Below, in pieces: positions 49,785 to 60,820 of a DNA stretch of 64,000 bases. A program made the translations under genes and the position numbers. The notes beneath the pieces are model-generated. The model was not told where the DNA came from and did no database searches. It was given only the letters and a program-made list of their open reading frames with translations. This DNA is from Zygnema cylindricum (Eukaryota; Streptophyta; Zygnematophyceae; Zygnematales; Zygnemataceae), in assembly GCA_037447655.1 (NCBI GenBank), contig JBBHKE010001022.1:1-64000 (forward strand), given 5' to 3'. Position 1 is the stretch's first letter. Each line of letters begins with the position of its first letter.

Positions 49785-49905
49785 GAAATATCGCGCGTGC
49801 GTGCATGATATCGTGCGCGCGCGCCGGGTACCTCCCGTGCGTGCACAATATTGTGCATTCGTGCGATATATCGTGCACGCGTGGTACCGATACCATGCGG
49901 CATGA
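49785..49905. repeat. GC-rich chain of short palindromes
   Basis: Successive dyads ATGATATCGTG, CGCGCGCG, CACAATATTGTG, GCGATATATCGTGC and GGTACC/GATACC within 120 bases of AT-rich DNA. The open frames on both strands follow from symmetry and lack of stops. Confidence 0.7.
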
Positions 49906-51309
49906 CATTACGTCTCTTTTATTTTCCTATGCTAATATGGCCTAATATTTGGTATTGAAGCTAAGTTAAGCTCCAGTTGTTAAGTGGAGGAAATAAAAGT
50001 CAAGCTAAACCATCAGATTTTATAGTCCTGTAAAGGTTAATAACATTAAACAAGGGGTATATGTACAAAATAGATCTTATAGCATATGGCATCGTACACT
50101 TTTCAGATCAAGCGGGTCTAATGTTTTTAGGATCAAGAAATCATGAGGGATCTCGAAGGGAGACCACCTCACACGTGGATTTATGCAAAGGGTGTTGTTA
50201 GTTTCGCATGTTTGTCCAGTTTACTGCCTTTGGTACTACAAACAGTGACAGAAGGGGATTCACTCCCACACCTAGCTTGTGTTTTGCAATCGTACACTTT
50301 TAAGTAAGCGTGCAAGAACCATGCTCCAAAAATTGCAAAACAATCATTCAAACTTCAAAATTTACAGATGAGGCCAATGTCTCCGAAATTTATATCGACC
50401 TTTCTCCCCAATAAATTTTTTGCTTGGCTTTGTACGACTTACAACAGGTCGGGTTAACCTTTGGCTACTCGCTAATGACGCAACCATATTCCCAACCTAT
50501 TTATCTTTCTAAGGGATAGTCTTTCCACTTTTTGAAAGTACAACCGATCATCTTTAAGCCATGAATTTATTTTTTATTTCTCGTGGTATTACTTTATTCC
50601 CATCAACTGTATTGACTTATTCAACAACGTGGTGGTCCTATTCTAACTTGGTTAAATTTGTCAGCCAACGTTTTTTGTTGTTGTCCTTGCTTCCAATTTT
50701 TTGTTGTTGTCCGCAATTCTAGGAGTTTATAGTGTCGCCTACAATTCACTCGCCCCCCTCCTCACCATCAACAATAAAATTCCCTTTTATTATTTTCTAC
50801 TACATGATTTGCGATGATTACTATAATGTTTGCTATGAAAAACTCTTATATATGTATCTGAAACACCTTTGTACTCTCTTGATGGGGCACATTATATCAT
50901 GTGTTCTTTAGGCGTAAAGATCGCTTATCAAGTCATGGCAAGCAGTAAAACTAATTGTAATGTTTATATCATATTTACAAGTTTATAATTTTTTTTTATT
51001 AGCACCCATATTGCTTACACATGTTACTATTAACTGTCGTTAGGGCGCGACAAAATGATGGCAGTTTATGCCTAAAGATTGGCTATCAAGTTATAATAAC
51101 TAGTGTTATGATTGAACTAATCAATGTTGTATACTTTATTATGTAGTATCGTACACATGACAACCCGATATTGCGTTTTAATGACCTCATTTATTGTATG
51201 ATGCCATGATGTGCTTGCCATAATTTAACGAAATGCATATCGCTACACCGTGGCTAAAAGTGGGGTTGTTTACAAAATCCGCATCTTTCCATACTATGTC
51301 GTATAGCTT

Positions 51310-51620
51310 TTTTTTTTTTTTTTTACAAAACAACATTACAAGGATCTTACCAATATTGTCCAAAGGTCCAAGAGGAAACAATGACCGTTGGATTATACTT
51401 AGGTAGTCATCCGCGAGGCATTCGCTCCCAACTCTCGAGGTGGCTAGTCAATTACATAATGTGTAGGATTGCAACATGTGGATGATAAAGATAAGAGTCA
51501 CGATGGACTACCGTCATATATCTCACACGTTGCACATGCCATGTGCCTCCTAACAAGGTGGACGCGAGTCCACTAAAATCTAACCGAAAATTGTTCTCGA
51601 AATATTTTGTTGTTACAACT
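51310..51620. repeat. Diverged repeat, copy 1 (partner 55270-55590)
   Basis: Shares with 55270-55590 an ordered series: ACATTAC, TTGACCGT/TGACCGTTG, TCATCCGCGA, TAGGATTGC/TAGAATTGC, and GTGTCTCCTAAGAAGGTGGAC against GTGCCTCCTAACAAGGTGGAC. No coding sequence was seen. Confidence 0.6.
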
Positions 51621-52179
51621 TTTTTCGTCACCCTTGAAGCTTCGTGGTTTCCTGCGTAAATAGTGATGATTTTTGTGATAAAATGAATCGGTACGCAAGT
51701 ATATAGTATGCAAATACAAGGTACTCAAATAAGATTTTAAGATTATGCATAAAAATTGGTCGTTTTGTAAAATCTTTGACGATTATTAATATCCGATCTT
51801 AACTTACGTGGTACCACGCAAAATAGAACACATCTACAACAACTTGTTTATAGACACTACACGATGGCCCTTTGTCCAAAATATTGTAGGAAATAAATGT
51901 TGACCGTACAATCACAAAAGCCTCGTGATGAAATTTTGACCTAATATTAATTTAGCGCTGCTTAATTTTGACCATCCAACATACAATATCATTTAACTAG
52001 GCTGTGAATCGCTATAAGCGTTTATAACGCTAATTCGGCGCCACCAAATTTTGACCCTCGAACCTAAAATAGAAATAATAACTCTGAATGTTTTTTTACG
52101 CTAACATATATACATTGCAATTAACGTTAATCACTCTAATTTGAACAGTTTTTAAAGAGTGTATTGTACGAAATATGTC

Positions 52180-54107
52180 AGTCCGTACTAAAACTGCTTG
52201 TTATTTCGTATAGTCGTATAGAAAGTATGCCAAGTAAAGGCGTCGACACGCGAAAGTGAGTGCGTCGACACGAAAAACACAACCATTGTCGACGTATACA
52301 ATCATCACACCTTTAAGTAACAGTTTCGGTGTTAGGGTGTGTGCCCATGTGTTCAAGTAAGGGTTTTTTTCCGTCGTTTTCACAGAAAATGGGACTTGCA
52401 ACGAGAAAATATTACGCCGTACGAAAAATGGGCAAGAACCAAGTACATTTTCCGTCATCTTAGGACTTGGAAAGTACGTCAATTTGGCATTATTGTCATT
52501 TCAACCCACTTCCACGTCACGTCAGCTCATCTTCACACTTGTAGTGGAATCAAATCGCGACCTGATTTTAATTAAAATAATACCCTTTTGACGAATAACA
52601 AAACGGTATTGCAAAACGGGGTACTTTTCGAAAAATTTTAAACGAGGGAGAGTACAAGCTTTTATATTTCCTGCTCGTCACGCGCATGTACGTACGAAAA
52701 TGACAAGCATGTACCGAAAAAATTCGTTGGGGTCTCGGACCTCCACTTTCATTCATAAGTTCTTTGCAAAATTTTACGTTGTCCTCGTCTCTCCCCCTCT
52801 TTCTCACTCGACAGCTCCTCTTTCTTTCTTCTCCATATGAAATGCAACAATAATAGTATCAAATGAAAGATATATATATTTTTATGTTTTTTTGAATATT
52901 TTTGGTCTTAGTTTGATGGCATATCGAATGATAAAAGATAAGAAAAAATATCGGGAAGCCATGGCGGAAAGTTTACGTACTAATGACGTCACAAGGTAGC
53001 ATGACTTCGCTATGTCAGAAAACCCTAAACATCTACAATGTCACAAAAACCTCGACGTCTACAACTGTCGCCGTTTTTGTAGACGTCACTAATTTTAGGT
53101 AGTTTCGTAGTCGTCTACATTTCGTTTTGTACCGTCGCACATTTTGAAGACATCTACAACTGTCACATATTTGAAGTAATGAAGGCGCAAGTAATGATTA
53201 ACATAGGGACGAAAAGTACCACCCAAACAACAAATGAAAAACGGCCCACGCACGCGCCATACGAGTGGAATAATTTTGAGGTGAGGGAGAGTACTCGCTA
53301 ATTTTTTCCCTACCCGTCACGCGCATATACGGAAAAAGACAAGCATGTACGGAAAAAAAACTGGAGGGGTCTTTGACCTCCACTTTCATTCATGGGTCCT
53401 TTGCATAATTTTGCGTCGTCGTCGCCTCTTCCCTCTCCCTCTCACATTATCGTTTTTATCTCACACTTTTTAGTATGAGGCACAACAATACTGGTATTAA
53501 ATGAAAGAAATTTGAAAAATAATTCTTTTGAATACCTTTATGTGTATTTTTATGGCAAGTTGATTGAGAAAAGTCGAAAAAACAAAATCAGATAGCCATG
53601 GCGGAAAGTTCTTGAATTTGTGACAACGACGTTGTCACAAGTGAGCATGGTGTCACAAATGTCACAAAACCCTAAACACGTACAATGTCACAAAATCACA
53701 AAAGTCTAGACGTCTACAACCCGTCGCTGTTTTTGTTGGCGTCATCATTTATTGGAAGTTTCGTAGCATTCTTCAATCGTCACAAGTTGTACCATGTCTA
53801 CAACCGTCACATGTCAAGTTCCGATTTCATTTTTCGCACATTGGGACGTTCTTCAAAGTAGTACGGAGAATCTCCACTACAGTCCAAAATATTGTATCAA
53901 ATAATTGATTACATAGGGACACGGCCATAGGAACACTTTGGAAAGTACACCGTAAATTCTGCGCTAAAATCCAAAAGTAACATTCTAAAGTTTCGGTTAC
54001 ATGGGCACACACCCTTACACATAGGGACACTTGAAATCCGGGTCCGCCGGGTCTGCGCTAAAAAATAAAGTAAGTTCGCCAAGTTTGAAGTACATTGGGA
54101 CATACCC
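52180..54107. mobile_element. Harbinger-like element split by a nested relative
   Basis: The left part (about 52240-52331, GTCGACGTATACAATCATCACA) and right part (54018-54107, CACATAGGGACACTTGAAAT ... TTGGGACATACCC) match adjacent stretches of the element at 39168-39934 (GTCGACGAATATAATCGTCACA ... CACATAGGGACACTTG). They are interrupted exactly at a TTA by the element 52335-54014. The left terminus is not preserved. TAA follows the right end. Confidence 0.75.
52335..54014. mobile_element. Nested Harbinger-like non-autonomous element, 1680 bp
   Basis: Left end GGGTGTGTGCCCATGTG, right end ACATGGGCACACACCC, a near-perfect terminal inverted repeat; TTA on both sides (52332-52334, 54015-54017). 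The interior holds two successive copies of a ~600-base segment (about 52600-53190 and 53230-53830), with shared blocks such as GAGGGAGAGTAC, CGTCACGCGCAT, GACAAGCATGTAC and CCTCCACTTTCATTCAT, and many GTCTACAA...TGTCACAAA motifs. No transposase. Confidence 0.85.
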
Positions 54108-54110
54108 TAA

Positions 54111-55082
54111 TGGTGCGTCTCTGTGTGCTTAAGTAAGGGTTTATTTTTTGTCGTTTTTCTGTAAAACTTAGAGCCGTACCGCGTAAGTGTCGTTTTCCTG
54201 TAAAACTTAGAGCCGTACCGCATAAGTTTCAACCGTACGAAGGAATCGCAAATTTGTAGAGTACAATTTGCGTCATCCTCGACCTTAGGATGTACAAAAA
54301 TTTGTCGTCTTGTGTTTTTCGACCCACTTCCACAACAAAAAACGTCATCTTTAACCTTACGTTTAAAACACATGCACGATGTGTTTTAAAACTGAAAGGA
54401 TCGATACACTTAAAAGTAGAAAGGAAATAAAAAGACCAAAGACTATAACTAACTAATCACGCCACACCACACAAATCACACGCTAATTAAATAATATAAG
54501 TTACGGCGCTCAACAGAAGTGAGACGCCGTTTCACAAAGAACCTAACAAAAACTAGGTATTTTTCGATAAACAAATAGGAACATATATTTACACGTGCCG
54601 TAATTTTTGAAAATTTTCATACGATTTTCGAGGACAAAGAAAAGTACACAATTTGCTATGTTTTGTCCGTTTGGGTTCTCATACGACAAAGAAAAGTACA
54701 TAATTTGTTTGGTTTTGTCCGTTTCGGATTATTTTTTTGTAGGGGTCTCGCAATTGCGATGCCATGTCACGTCGACCGGACAGGAGACTCGAAGGCAAAG
54801 CGCATCTTCTTCAACCATAAAACGGCAGAGGCTGGAATGCGGTACGTCTACAATGTCACGGTAAGACATGCAACGTCACAAGCAGTTCCAAAAAATAGCG
54901 TGCGACAACACAGATTGCAGACGCTGACAGCCGTCACAGGTATTGTTTCCATATATAATCGTCACAGCGTAATTTACGATTTCGTCCTTACAGACATAGG
55001 GACACCCGAAATCCGGGTCCGCCCAATCTGCGCTAAAAAACAAAGAAAAGTCTCTAAGTTTGAAGTACATAGAGAAGCACCC
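54111..55082. mobile_element. Harbinger-like non-autonomous element, 972 bp, with a solo LTR inside
   Basis: Left end TGGTGCGTCTCTGTGTGC, right end GTACATAGAGAAGCACCC; TAA on both sides (54108-54110, 55083-55085). It is homologous to 39168-39934 in the same orientation. A 39-base tandem duplication lies at 54150-54227. A 156-base solo LTR interrupts it at 54393-54548. Confidence 0.85.
54393..54548. mobile_element. Solo mini-LTR (TRIM-like), 156 bp, exact AAAAC duplication
   Basis: Starts TGAAAGGATCGATACACTT, ends GAACCTAACA (TG...CA), and is bracketed by AAAAC at 54388-54392 and 54549-54553. The sister element shows the uninterrupted site (GTTTTAAAACTAGG near 39393). The length, ends and 5-base duplication suit a solo LTR of a TRIM-type element formed by LTR recombination. 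Confidence 0.85.
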
Positions 55083-55795
55083 TAACTCTCCTCGTCGATT
55101 TTCGAAAACTCAAATGTAAAATTACGTATTCACCGTTGTAGATTAATTATCTTGGCGAAATGTTGTATTCTCCAAATGTAGATTAAGGGTGGAGTTACAT
55201 CAAACGAAAAAGGGGGGTTTTTACTGAATTGTTTACTTTAACTTACCATGCCATACTATTTTTTGTTGCATTTTTGAAAAAAAACATTACGGAAGATATG
55301 ATTATGATTCTCCAAGTGTCTGAGTAAAAACATTGACCGTCCGATTAGATTATGGTTTTCATCCGCGAAGCAATTGATCATCCGGCTTTGTAATGGGCTA
55401 CCCACATTGGGGAGGTAAGTGCTCCATCACAGACTTGTAGAATTGCTACACCTGGATAATATAGACGTTTGGCGACGGACTCCAAACCACAAAAAATTTT
55501 ACACGTAACACAAGCCACGTGTCTCCTAAGAAGGTGGACCGGAATTCACCAAAATTTAACAGAAACTTAGAATGTCTTTTCCGTAAGATATACCGTCTTA
55601 CTCCTTTTGTCTTCAATTTAACTTAGTGGATTCCCCCACTTCGGCTTGTCGTTTCGAAAAGACAAGGCTGGAAAAGCACGCGCTAAAAACGATAGAGCGT
55701 CTCCGAAGAAAAAGGGGTTTCATTGGTACAAGAACATAGTATGCATATGCTGTACAACGATATAGCACCAGGGTATAGAAAATTGGTCGGTTGCA

Positions 55796-57250
55796 CAACA
55801 CAAATGAATGTACATTCAACGAATGTGATAAGGATGAGTCTACATTATCAAAGAATTTAAATTATCGAAGAATTTACATTATCCAACACATTGATGAACA
55901 CATGGTTCAATGAATACACATTAGAAACAAAGGTACATTACTAATGAATGTTCACTATAAAACAAAAAACGAAAATGCTTAACATTCATACATCTTATGA
56001 GCTATATAACCGCATCCACTGTATACAAATACAAATTTTCCATCCTTTTGCACGTCCTTGAACTTTGAGAATGTTTTTAGTATTAGTATTTATGTTTTAG
56101 AAAAAGACAATTTTTAGTGACAAGTTTGACGCAACCGTAGGTTCACAACAGGGAAAAGACAACCACAAAAATAAAATTACGACTAAAACCTAAAGAAACA
56201 TAAAAGAATCAAACAGATATTGTTGAAATAATCTATCTGATGTTAGGAAACATTTGGGCCCCAATGAAGCTGAAAATGACCATCATTCGAGGTTCATAAA
56301 TTTGGCCCATTTAAGCTTTTGATTTGTGTGATTATGAGGTGTATTTTTTAAAGAGACATCATAATTTAATATCAAAATGTTATCATTGCTATTACTAGTA
56401 CTATATGTTGTTGCAATTTCACAATTTCGATGCATTTCTTTTTTAGCATAGTCACTGCAAACAAAAAGTAATCCACTTTCAAACCATGAATACCATTGCT
56501 TGAATTACAACCGTCACGTAATTAAACAGAAATAGCGAGTTTAAGAAATCATTGAACAATTTGACCTTGGAAGAGTTTCTATAGAATTAATCACATAATA
56601 AATTCATTTTTATGAGCACGCCATCACAGCGATTCGCAGTTTCAATAAACAGAAAGAGAAAAGCAACTGAAATCTTAAACAAAGTGACGCCAATTTCTTA
56701 ACAGGCAAAAATACTTGCTAAATTTTCAGACTTCGTATGTGCCAGTATGTATCTCTTTTATCTGTTCATACATCTCTCTACCCCTCTTTCCCGCTTTCAC
56801 TCTCCTCTCCTCTCCTGTCTAACTAACAAGCACTGGATTTGTTTTCATTCATGTTCCAATCATAAATCACTCGAAAGAGCTGATTCTTTCCGGTCACCGT
56901 AGTTATCCCACAAACTGATCCAGCTTATAATCATTACTTGAACAAATAAATGAAAATATGAAATACATTCTGCTAGATCGTGGTCATGGTCCCTGTTAAG
57001 TAGCATCAGGCACTTGACACCGAATTTGACAGACCACCTCTATGTTCACAAAGGGAAAACAAAAGGGAATTAAACTGGCACCAGAAAAAGTAAACAGTTT
57101 TTTAGCTGGTGAGCAAAATTTTCGTCAATTTCGTATATTCCTGCAGTTTAATTGTTTCCAAATCTTTCAAAAAATTTAATATTCAGAGCAAAGGTAATAA
57201 CGCTCCTGAATTTTCTGCATGCTCATGTACATTTGCTAGTACCGGTAACG
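55796..57250. repeat. Segmental duplication, copy 1 (partner 62690-63300)
   Basis: The two copies match in order over CATTGATGAACACA, CATACAT..GATGAGCTATATAA, TCGTGGTCATGGTCCCT, AGTAGCATCAG, TTTTAGCTGGTGAGCA and TTTGCTAGTACCGGTAACGCA. Copy 1 carries an extra ~850 bases between the two matching blocks. Its right end includes the last ~10 codons and 3' UTR of the LRR-peptidase-LysM paralogue (minus strand), cut off at GGTAACGCAT. Confidence 0.88.
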
Positions 57251-57252
57251 CA
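57190..57252 (-). pseudogene. Truncated 3' end of an LRR-peptidase-LysM paralogue
   Basis: On the minus strand this reads CGTTACCGGTACTAGCAAAT then TGTACATGA, the same VTGTSKCT-stop end as the paralogue at 63270. Homology stops abruptly upstream, leaving a gene-end fragment only. Confidence 0.75.
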
Positions 57253-57359
57253 TTGTTGAAATTGGAAATCTTTAGTTTCAGTAGACTAGAGTCTGTGAGA
57301 GAGATAGGACTTAGAAAAATTAGAAGATAGGACCCTCTCTCCCAGAGAGCTTCTGTACA

Positions 57360-57600
57360 AAAGGTCAACTTTGACCCTCCATAACTTACTGCTCAGGGGA
57401 GCAAATTCAGAGAAATTTTTTTCTTTTTGCTATCGACTCAGGGGAGTCTTGCCTTCACAGGGGTGAAGGTGGTCAGAGTATTTGTCTGCCAGGGTGGCAG
57501 TTATTTTTGCTTAAACACAAAGGGGTCAAGATTATCCTAGAGGCTTCTTGGAAGCTGTCCACTCTGAGGACTTATGGAGGTCTCAGAGTTTCAAAGTACT
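57360..57600. repeat. Cluster of at least seven short hairpins, several around AGGGG
   Basis: Perfect or near-perfect stem-loops in 230 bases: GGTCAACTTTGACC (57363), TGCTCAGGGGAGCA (57390), GACTCAGGGGAGTC (57435), CCTTCACAGGGGTGAAGG (57452), CTGCCAGGGTGGCAG (57486), GCTTCTTGGAAGC (57543), and ACTCTGAG pairing with CTCAGAGT (57561-57589). CCTCCATAA near 57377 can also pair with TTATGGAGG near 57573, closing an outer stem. Confidence 0.85.
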
Positions 57601-57689
57601 AAGGTACGGACCAATCGTAAGACTTTACCCTACATGAAAGTACAGGTATCGTCGTACTTTCTGTACGGTCCATGTACGATATCGCCATA

Positions 57690-57811
57690 ATGTGACATTT
57701 GTCACATCCAAAACTGTCATCTCGCGTTCCGGAGAACCCGCGATCCTCCCTGATCTTACCACGTGTCATCCGGAGTGGCGGTGCCCGAAAACGCCAAGTG
57801 GCCCACTCCGG
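57690..57811. repeat. GC-rich inverted repeats
   Basis: ATGTGACATTTGTCACAT (57690-57707) is a perfect 18-base palindrome. CCGGAGTGG (57770-57778) pairs with CCACTCCGG (57803-57811), with TGGCG/CGCCA nested inside. Confidence 0.8.
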
Positions 57812-58573
57812 AATCGCGGCTCGCACCACAGCCGTTCGATGAAGACCGACATTTAAAATTGGCCGTCCAAATAATTACGCGGTATTCTTTTCACATTTTA
57901 AACAAATGCGCGATATCTATTTCGAGATAATCCGTAGTCCGTACAATACAAACTGTATCTATGTCTTACTATCCCGTTAAATGAATTAGTCTAAATGTTT
58001 TTGTTTATTTATTTATCGTACCCTATATGTCGTAACATTGGTCCTAGATTACAAGATAAAGCTACCGCCTACGGGTTGATTGACGGACGGTAGGTACCAG
58101 GATCAAATCCTGGGTGTAACTACCAATTTAGTAAACCTACCATTAAGGACTCATGAATCCTGGGTGTAACTACCAATTTAGTAAACCTACCATTAAGGAC
58201 TCATGTCTCTCTGGAGAGCTTAGGCAGCCATGGCCCTAGCTCCCTCTCCAGCCTTGAGTGACTACAACAAGTGTGGGGGCTTAGAGAAGGGAGTCTGAGG
58301 CAGAATTCCTCTGCTTTTTTTCCTATCCTAAATAAAGACCTAAAAAATACTCAAACATCAACACTTTCAATCAAAGCTGTCGGATTAAATATACGAAACG
58401 TTAACACTATACGCGATTCACGGTATACGTGCAGCCCACCCCGCCCCCTTTTCACCCTTGCTAGTTGCGCTTTTCTGTTTTTTTTTCTGTTTTTTTTTTT
58501 TTTTAGCCGATGTAAGAAAGTATAGATACACCGTACCATGAAGTGCAAAGCTACAAGAAAATGCGTAAGAGCC
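57812..58573. other. Spacer with a 50-base tandem duplication; no gene seen
   Basis: Two identical 50-base units (AATCCTGGGTGTAACTACCA...) lie at 58106-58155 and 58156-58205. GGATCAAATCC just before them resembles a Pol III B-box, but no A-box was found. A MITE terminus (GCGATTCACGG then TA) is near 58410. Confidence 0.55.
58106..58205. repeat. 50-bp perfect tandem duplication
   Basis: Two adjacent identical 50-base units. Confidence 0.93.
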
Positions 58574-58576
58574 TAA

Positions 58577-59864
58577 GGGTGCGTCGCCATGTACTTGAAA
58601 CTTAGCGAACTTACTTTGCTTTTTAGCGTAAATCCAGCGGACCCGGATTCGGGTGTCCCTATGTGTAACAAAATAATTGTTACTTAAGGGTGTGAAGGTT
58701 GTTTACGGTGATAATGCCCGTGACGGTTGTCAACGTCTACAATCTGTGATGCCGCACGTGATTGTTCAAAATTGTTTGTGACGTCGCATATTTTTGTGAC
58801 ATTTGTAGACGTTTTCCTTTTCAACCTTGTCCATGGATGTTGCCCATGGCTGAAGAAGTGTCGTTTTCGCTGCCTACCCTATACGTTTGCCTTTTTGGCA
58901 ATTTCCACGTGCTTTGAAACTTTATTACCACACGTTTTTTTCATTCTCGTGTAAATAGATAAAGATAATAAAGAAAAACAAATAAAAATAATCATAGTAA
59001 TAATAATTTGGATTTAGAATAACCGATTTGCACAGTAGATTAAGTGTGACGTAAGAAAACAAATACTAAGCACAATAATTAGAAATTCTTTTTTGTAATT
59101 TTAAGCTTGTAAAAACATGGTAAAAATGTTAGATGAAACAACATAATAAAATAGACTTATTATCCTCCTTTATCGGGGTTCAAAAAACATAACAATAATA
59201 ATGGATGGTTTTCATTTTTTTAAGACAAACAAAGTGCTTGAATTTCTTTGGCAGTGGTCGGAAAACGTCACTCAATTGTTTTCTCCAGCTTCCCAGCCGG
59301 TCAGCGTAGAGCCGCCTCGTGAATGGATGATGAATAGTGAAGTTTGCAAAGGCGTGAATGTGTGGCTACGTGAGAACTGCGGCGTGTGCGACTTGTTTGG
59401 GCGTCCTCAGGGATTTCTCACGTTTTCTTGAAATGGCATCGTAATTTTCAGACCCCTGAAATGAAAAAATCCGTACTGAACCAAATGCGACAAAACAAAA
59501 CATACTTTGATGGATGCAAACGAACAAAACATAACGTATAGTGTACCTTTCGCCGTCGCTTGAATGCGTTTGAAATGTTTGGAATTTTTTTGCACGTGCG
59601 AATACGTGTTACTATTTGTTTTTCGAAAATACTTTGTTTTAAAACACATCGTCCATGGGTTTCAAAGAAAAGTTTGGAGATGACGTTTTTTGGCGTGGCT
59701 GTAAGTCAAAGAACACAAGACGACATCATGTAGTACATCCTAAATTTGACGATGACGCAAAATGTACTTTTTTTTTGTACGGCTGAAACTTACGCGGTAC
59801 GGCTCTATGTTTTACAAGAAAACGACAGAAAAAAACCCTTACTTTGGCACATGGAGACGTACCC
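58577..59864. mobile_element. Harbinger-like non-autonomous element, 1288 bp
   Basis: Left end GGGTGCGTCGCCATGTAC, right end GCACATGGAGACGTACCC; TAA on both sides (58574-58576, 59865-59867). The interior is related to 54111-55082 in inverse orientation (GCGGACCCGGATTC..., CAAACGAACAAAACATA). No transposase. Confidence 0.85.
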
Positions 59865-59867
59865 TAA

Positions 59868-60817
59868 GGGTGTGTGCCCATGTAACCGAAACTTTGAAAT
59901 GTTACTTTGGATTTCAGCGCATATTTTACTGTGTACTTTTCAAAGTGTTCCTATGTCAATCGTTACTTGCACCTTCATTACTTCAAATATGTGACACTTG
60001 TAGAAGCCTACAAAATGTGCGACAGGGTACGAAACGAATTGTAGATAACTACGAAACTTCCAAAAATTGGTGACGTCTACAAAAACCGCGACGGTTGTAG
60101 AAGTCGGGGTTTTTGTGATATTGTAGATGTTTAGGGCTTTGTGACATAGCGAAGTCATGCTACCTTGTGACGTCATCAGTACGTACGCCATGGCTTTCCG
60201 ATTTCTTTTTCGTATCTTTTATCATTCGATATGCCATCAAACTCATACCAAAAATATTAAAAAGAAAGAAAAATGTATATCTTTCATTTGATACTATAAT
60301 TGTTGCATTTCATTTAAAGAAGAGAGAAAGAGGAGCGGTCAAGTGAGAAAGAGGGGGAGAGACGAGGACGACGTAAACTTTTGCGAAGGACCCATGAGTG
60401 AAAGTGGAGGTCCGAGACCCCAACGGAATTTTTTCCGTACATGCTTGTCATTTTCACACGTAGATGCGCGTGACGAGCAGGGAAATAATAGTGTGTACTC
60501 TCCCTCGTTCAAAAATTTTCGAAGACGTTTCATGCGTGCAATACCGTTTTTCTATTCGTCAATAGGGTATTAGTTTAATTTAAAATCAGGTCGCGATTTG
60601 ATTCCAGTACAAGTGTGAAGATGAGCTGGCGTGACGTGGAAGTGTGTCGAAATGATGATAACCCCAAGTTGACGTACTTTCCAAGTTCCAAGATGACGCA
60701 AAATGTACTTTGGTTATTGTCCATTTTTCGTACAGCGTAAATTTTAATGGTTGCAAGTCCCATATTATGTGAAAACGACGGAAAAAACCCTTACTTCTAT
60801 AACATGAGCACTCCGCC
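59868..60817. mobile_element. Harbinger-like non-autonomous element, 950 bp, abutting the previous one
   Basis: Left end GGGTGTGTGCCCATGTAAC, right end AACATGAGCACTCCGCC; TAA at 59865-59867 (shared with the neighbour) and 60818-60820. It matches 52335-54014 in inverse orientation (CCTCCACTTTCA inverse, CGTGACGAGCAGGG) but has the ~600-base inner segment only once. Confidence 0.8.
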
Positions 60818-60820
60818 TAA

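Larger units (their letters stand above)
47677..52334. other. Repeat-rich region without a recognised gene
   Basis: About 4.6 kb with no supported coding region. It holds a foldback (48782-48872), a 35-base direct repeat around it, a short hairpin (49427-49453), a palindrome-rich GC patch (49785-49905), a doubled TTTTTTGTTGTTGTCC block (about 50666-50710), a diverged segment related to 55270-55590, a MITE-like fragment near 52002-52140, and remnants of a Harbinger-like element from about 52180. Confidence 0.5.
55086..57359. other. Non-coding region with duplicated segments
   Basis: No gene was recognised. Contents: a diverged repeat (55270-55590, partner 51310-51620), the first copy of a segmental duplication (55796-56025 and 56878-57250; partners 62690-62921 and 62926-63300), and an 850-base stretch (56026-56877) absent from the partner. 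Confidence 0.6.

Noticed and set aside
49687-49945. Five overlapping frames on both strands
   Set aside because: Palindromic, CpG-rich sequence lacks stops on both strands; no family resemblance.
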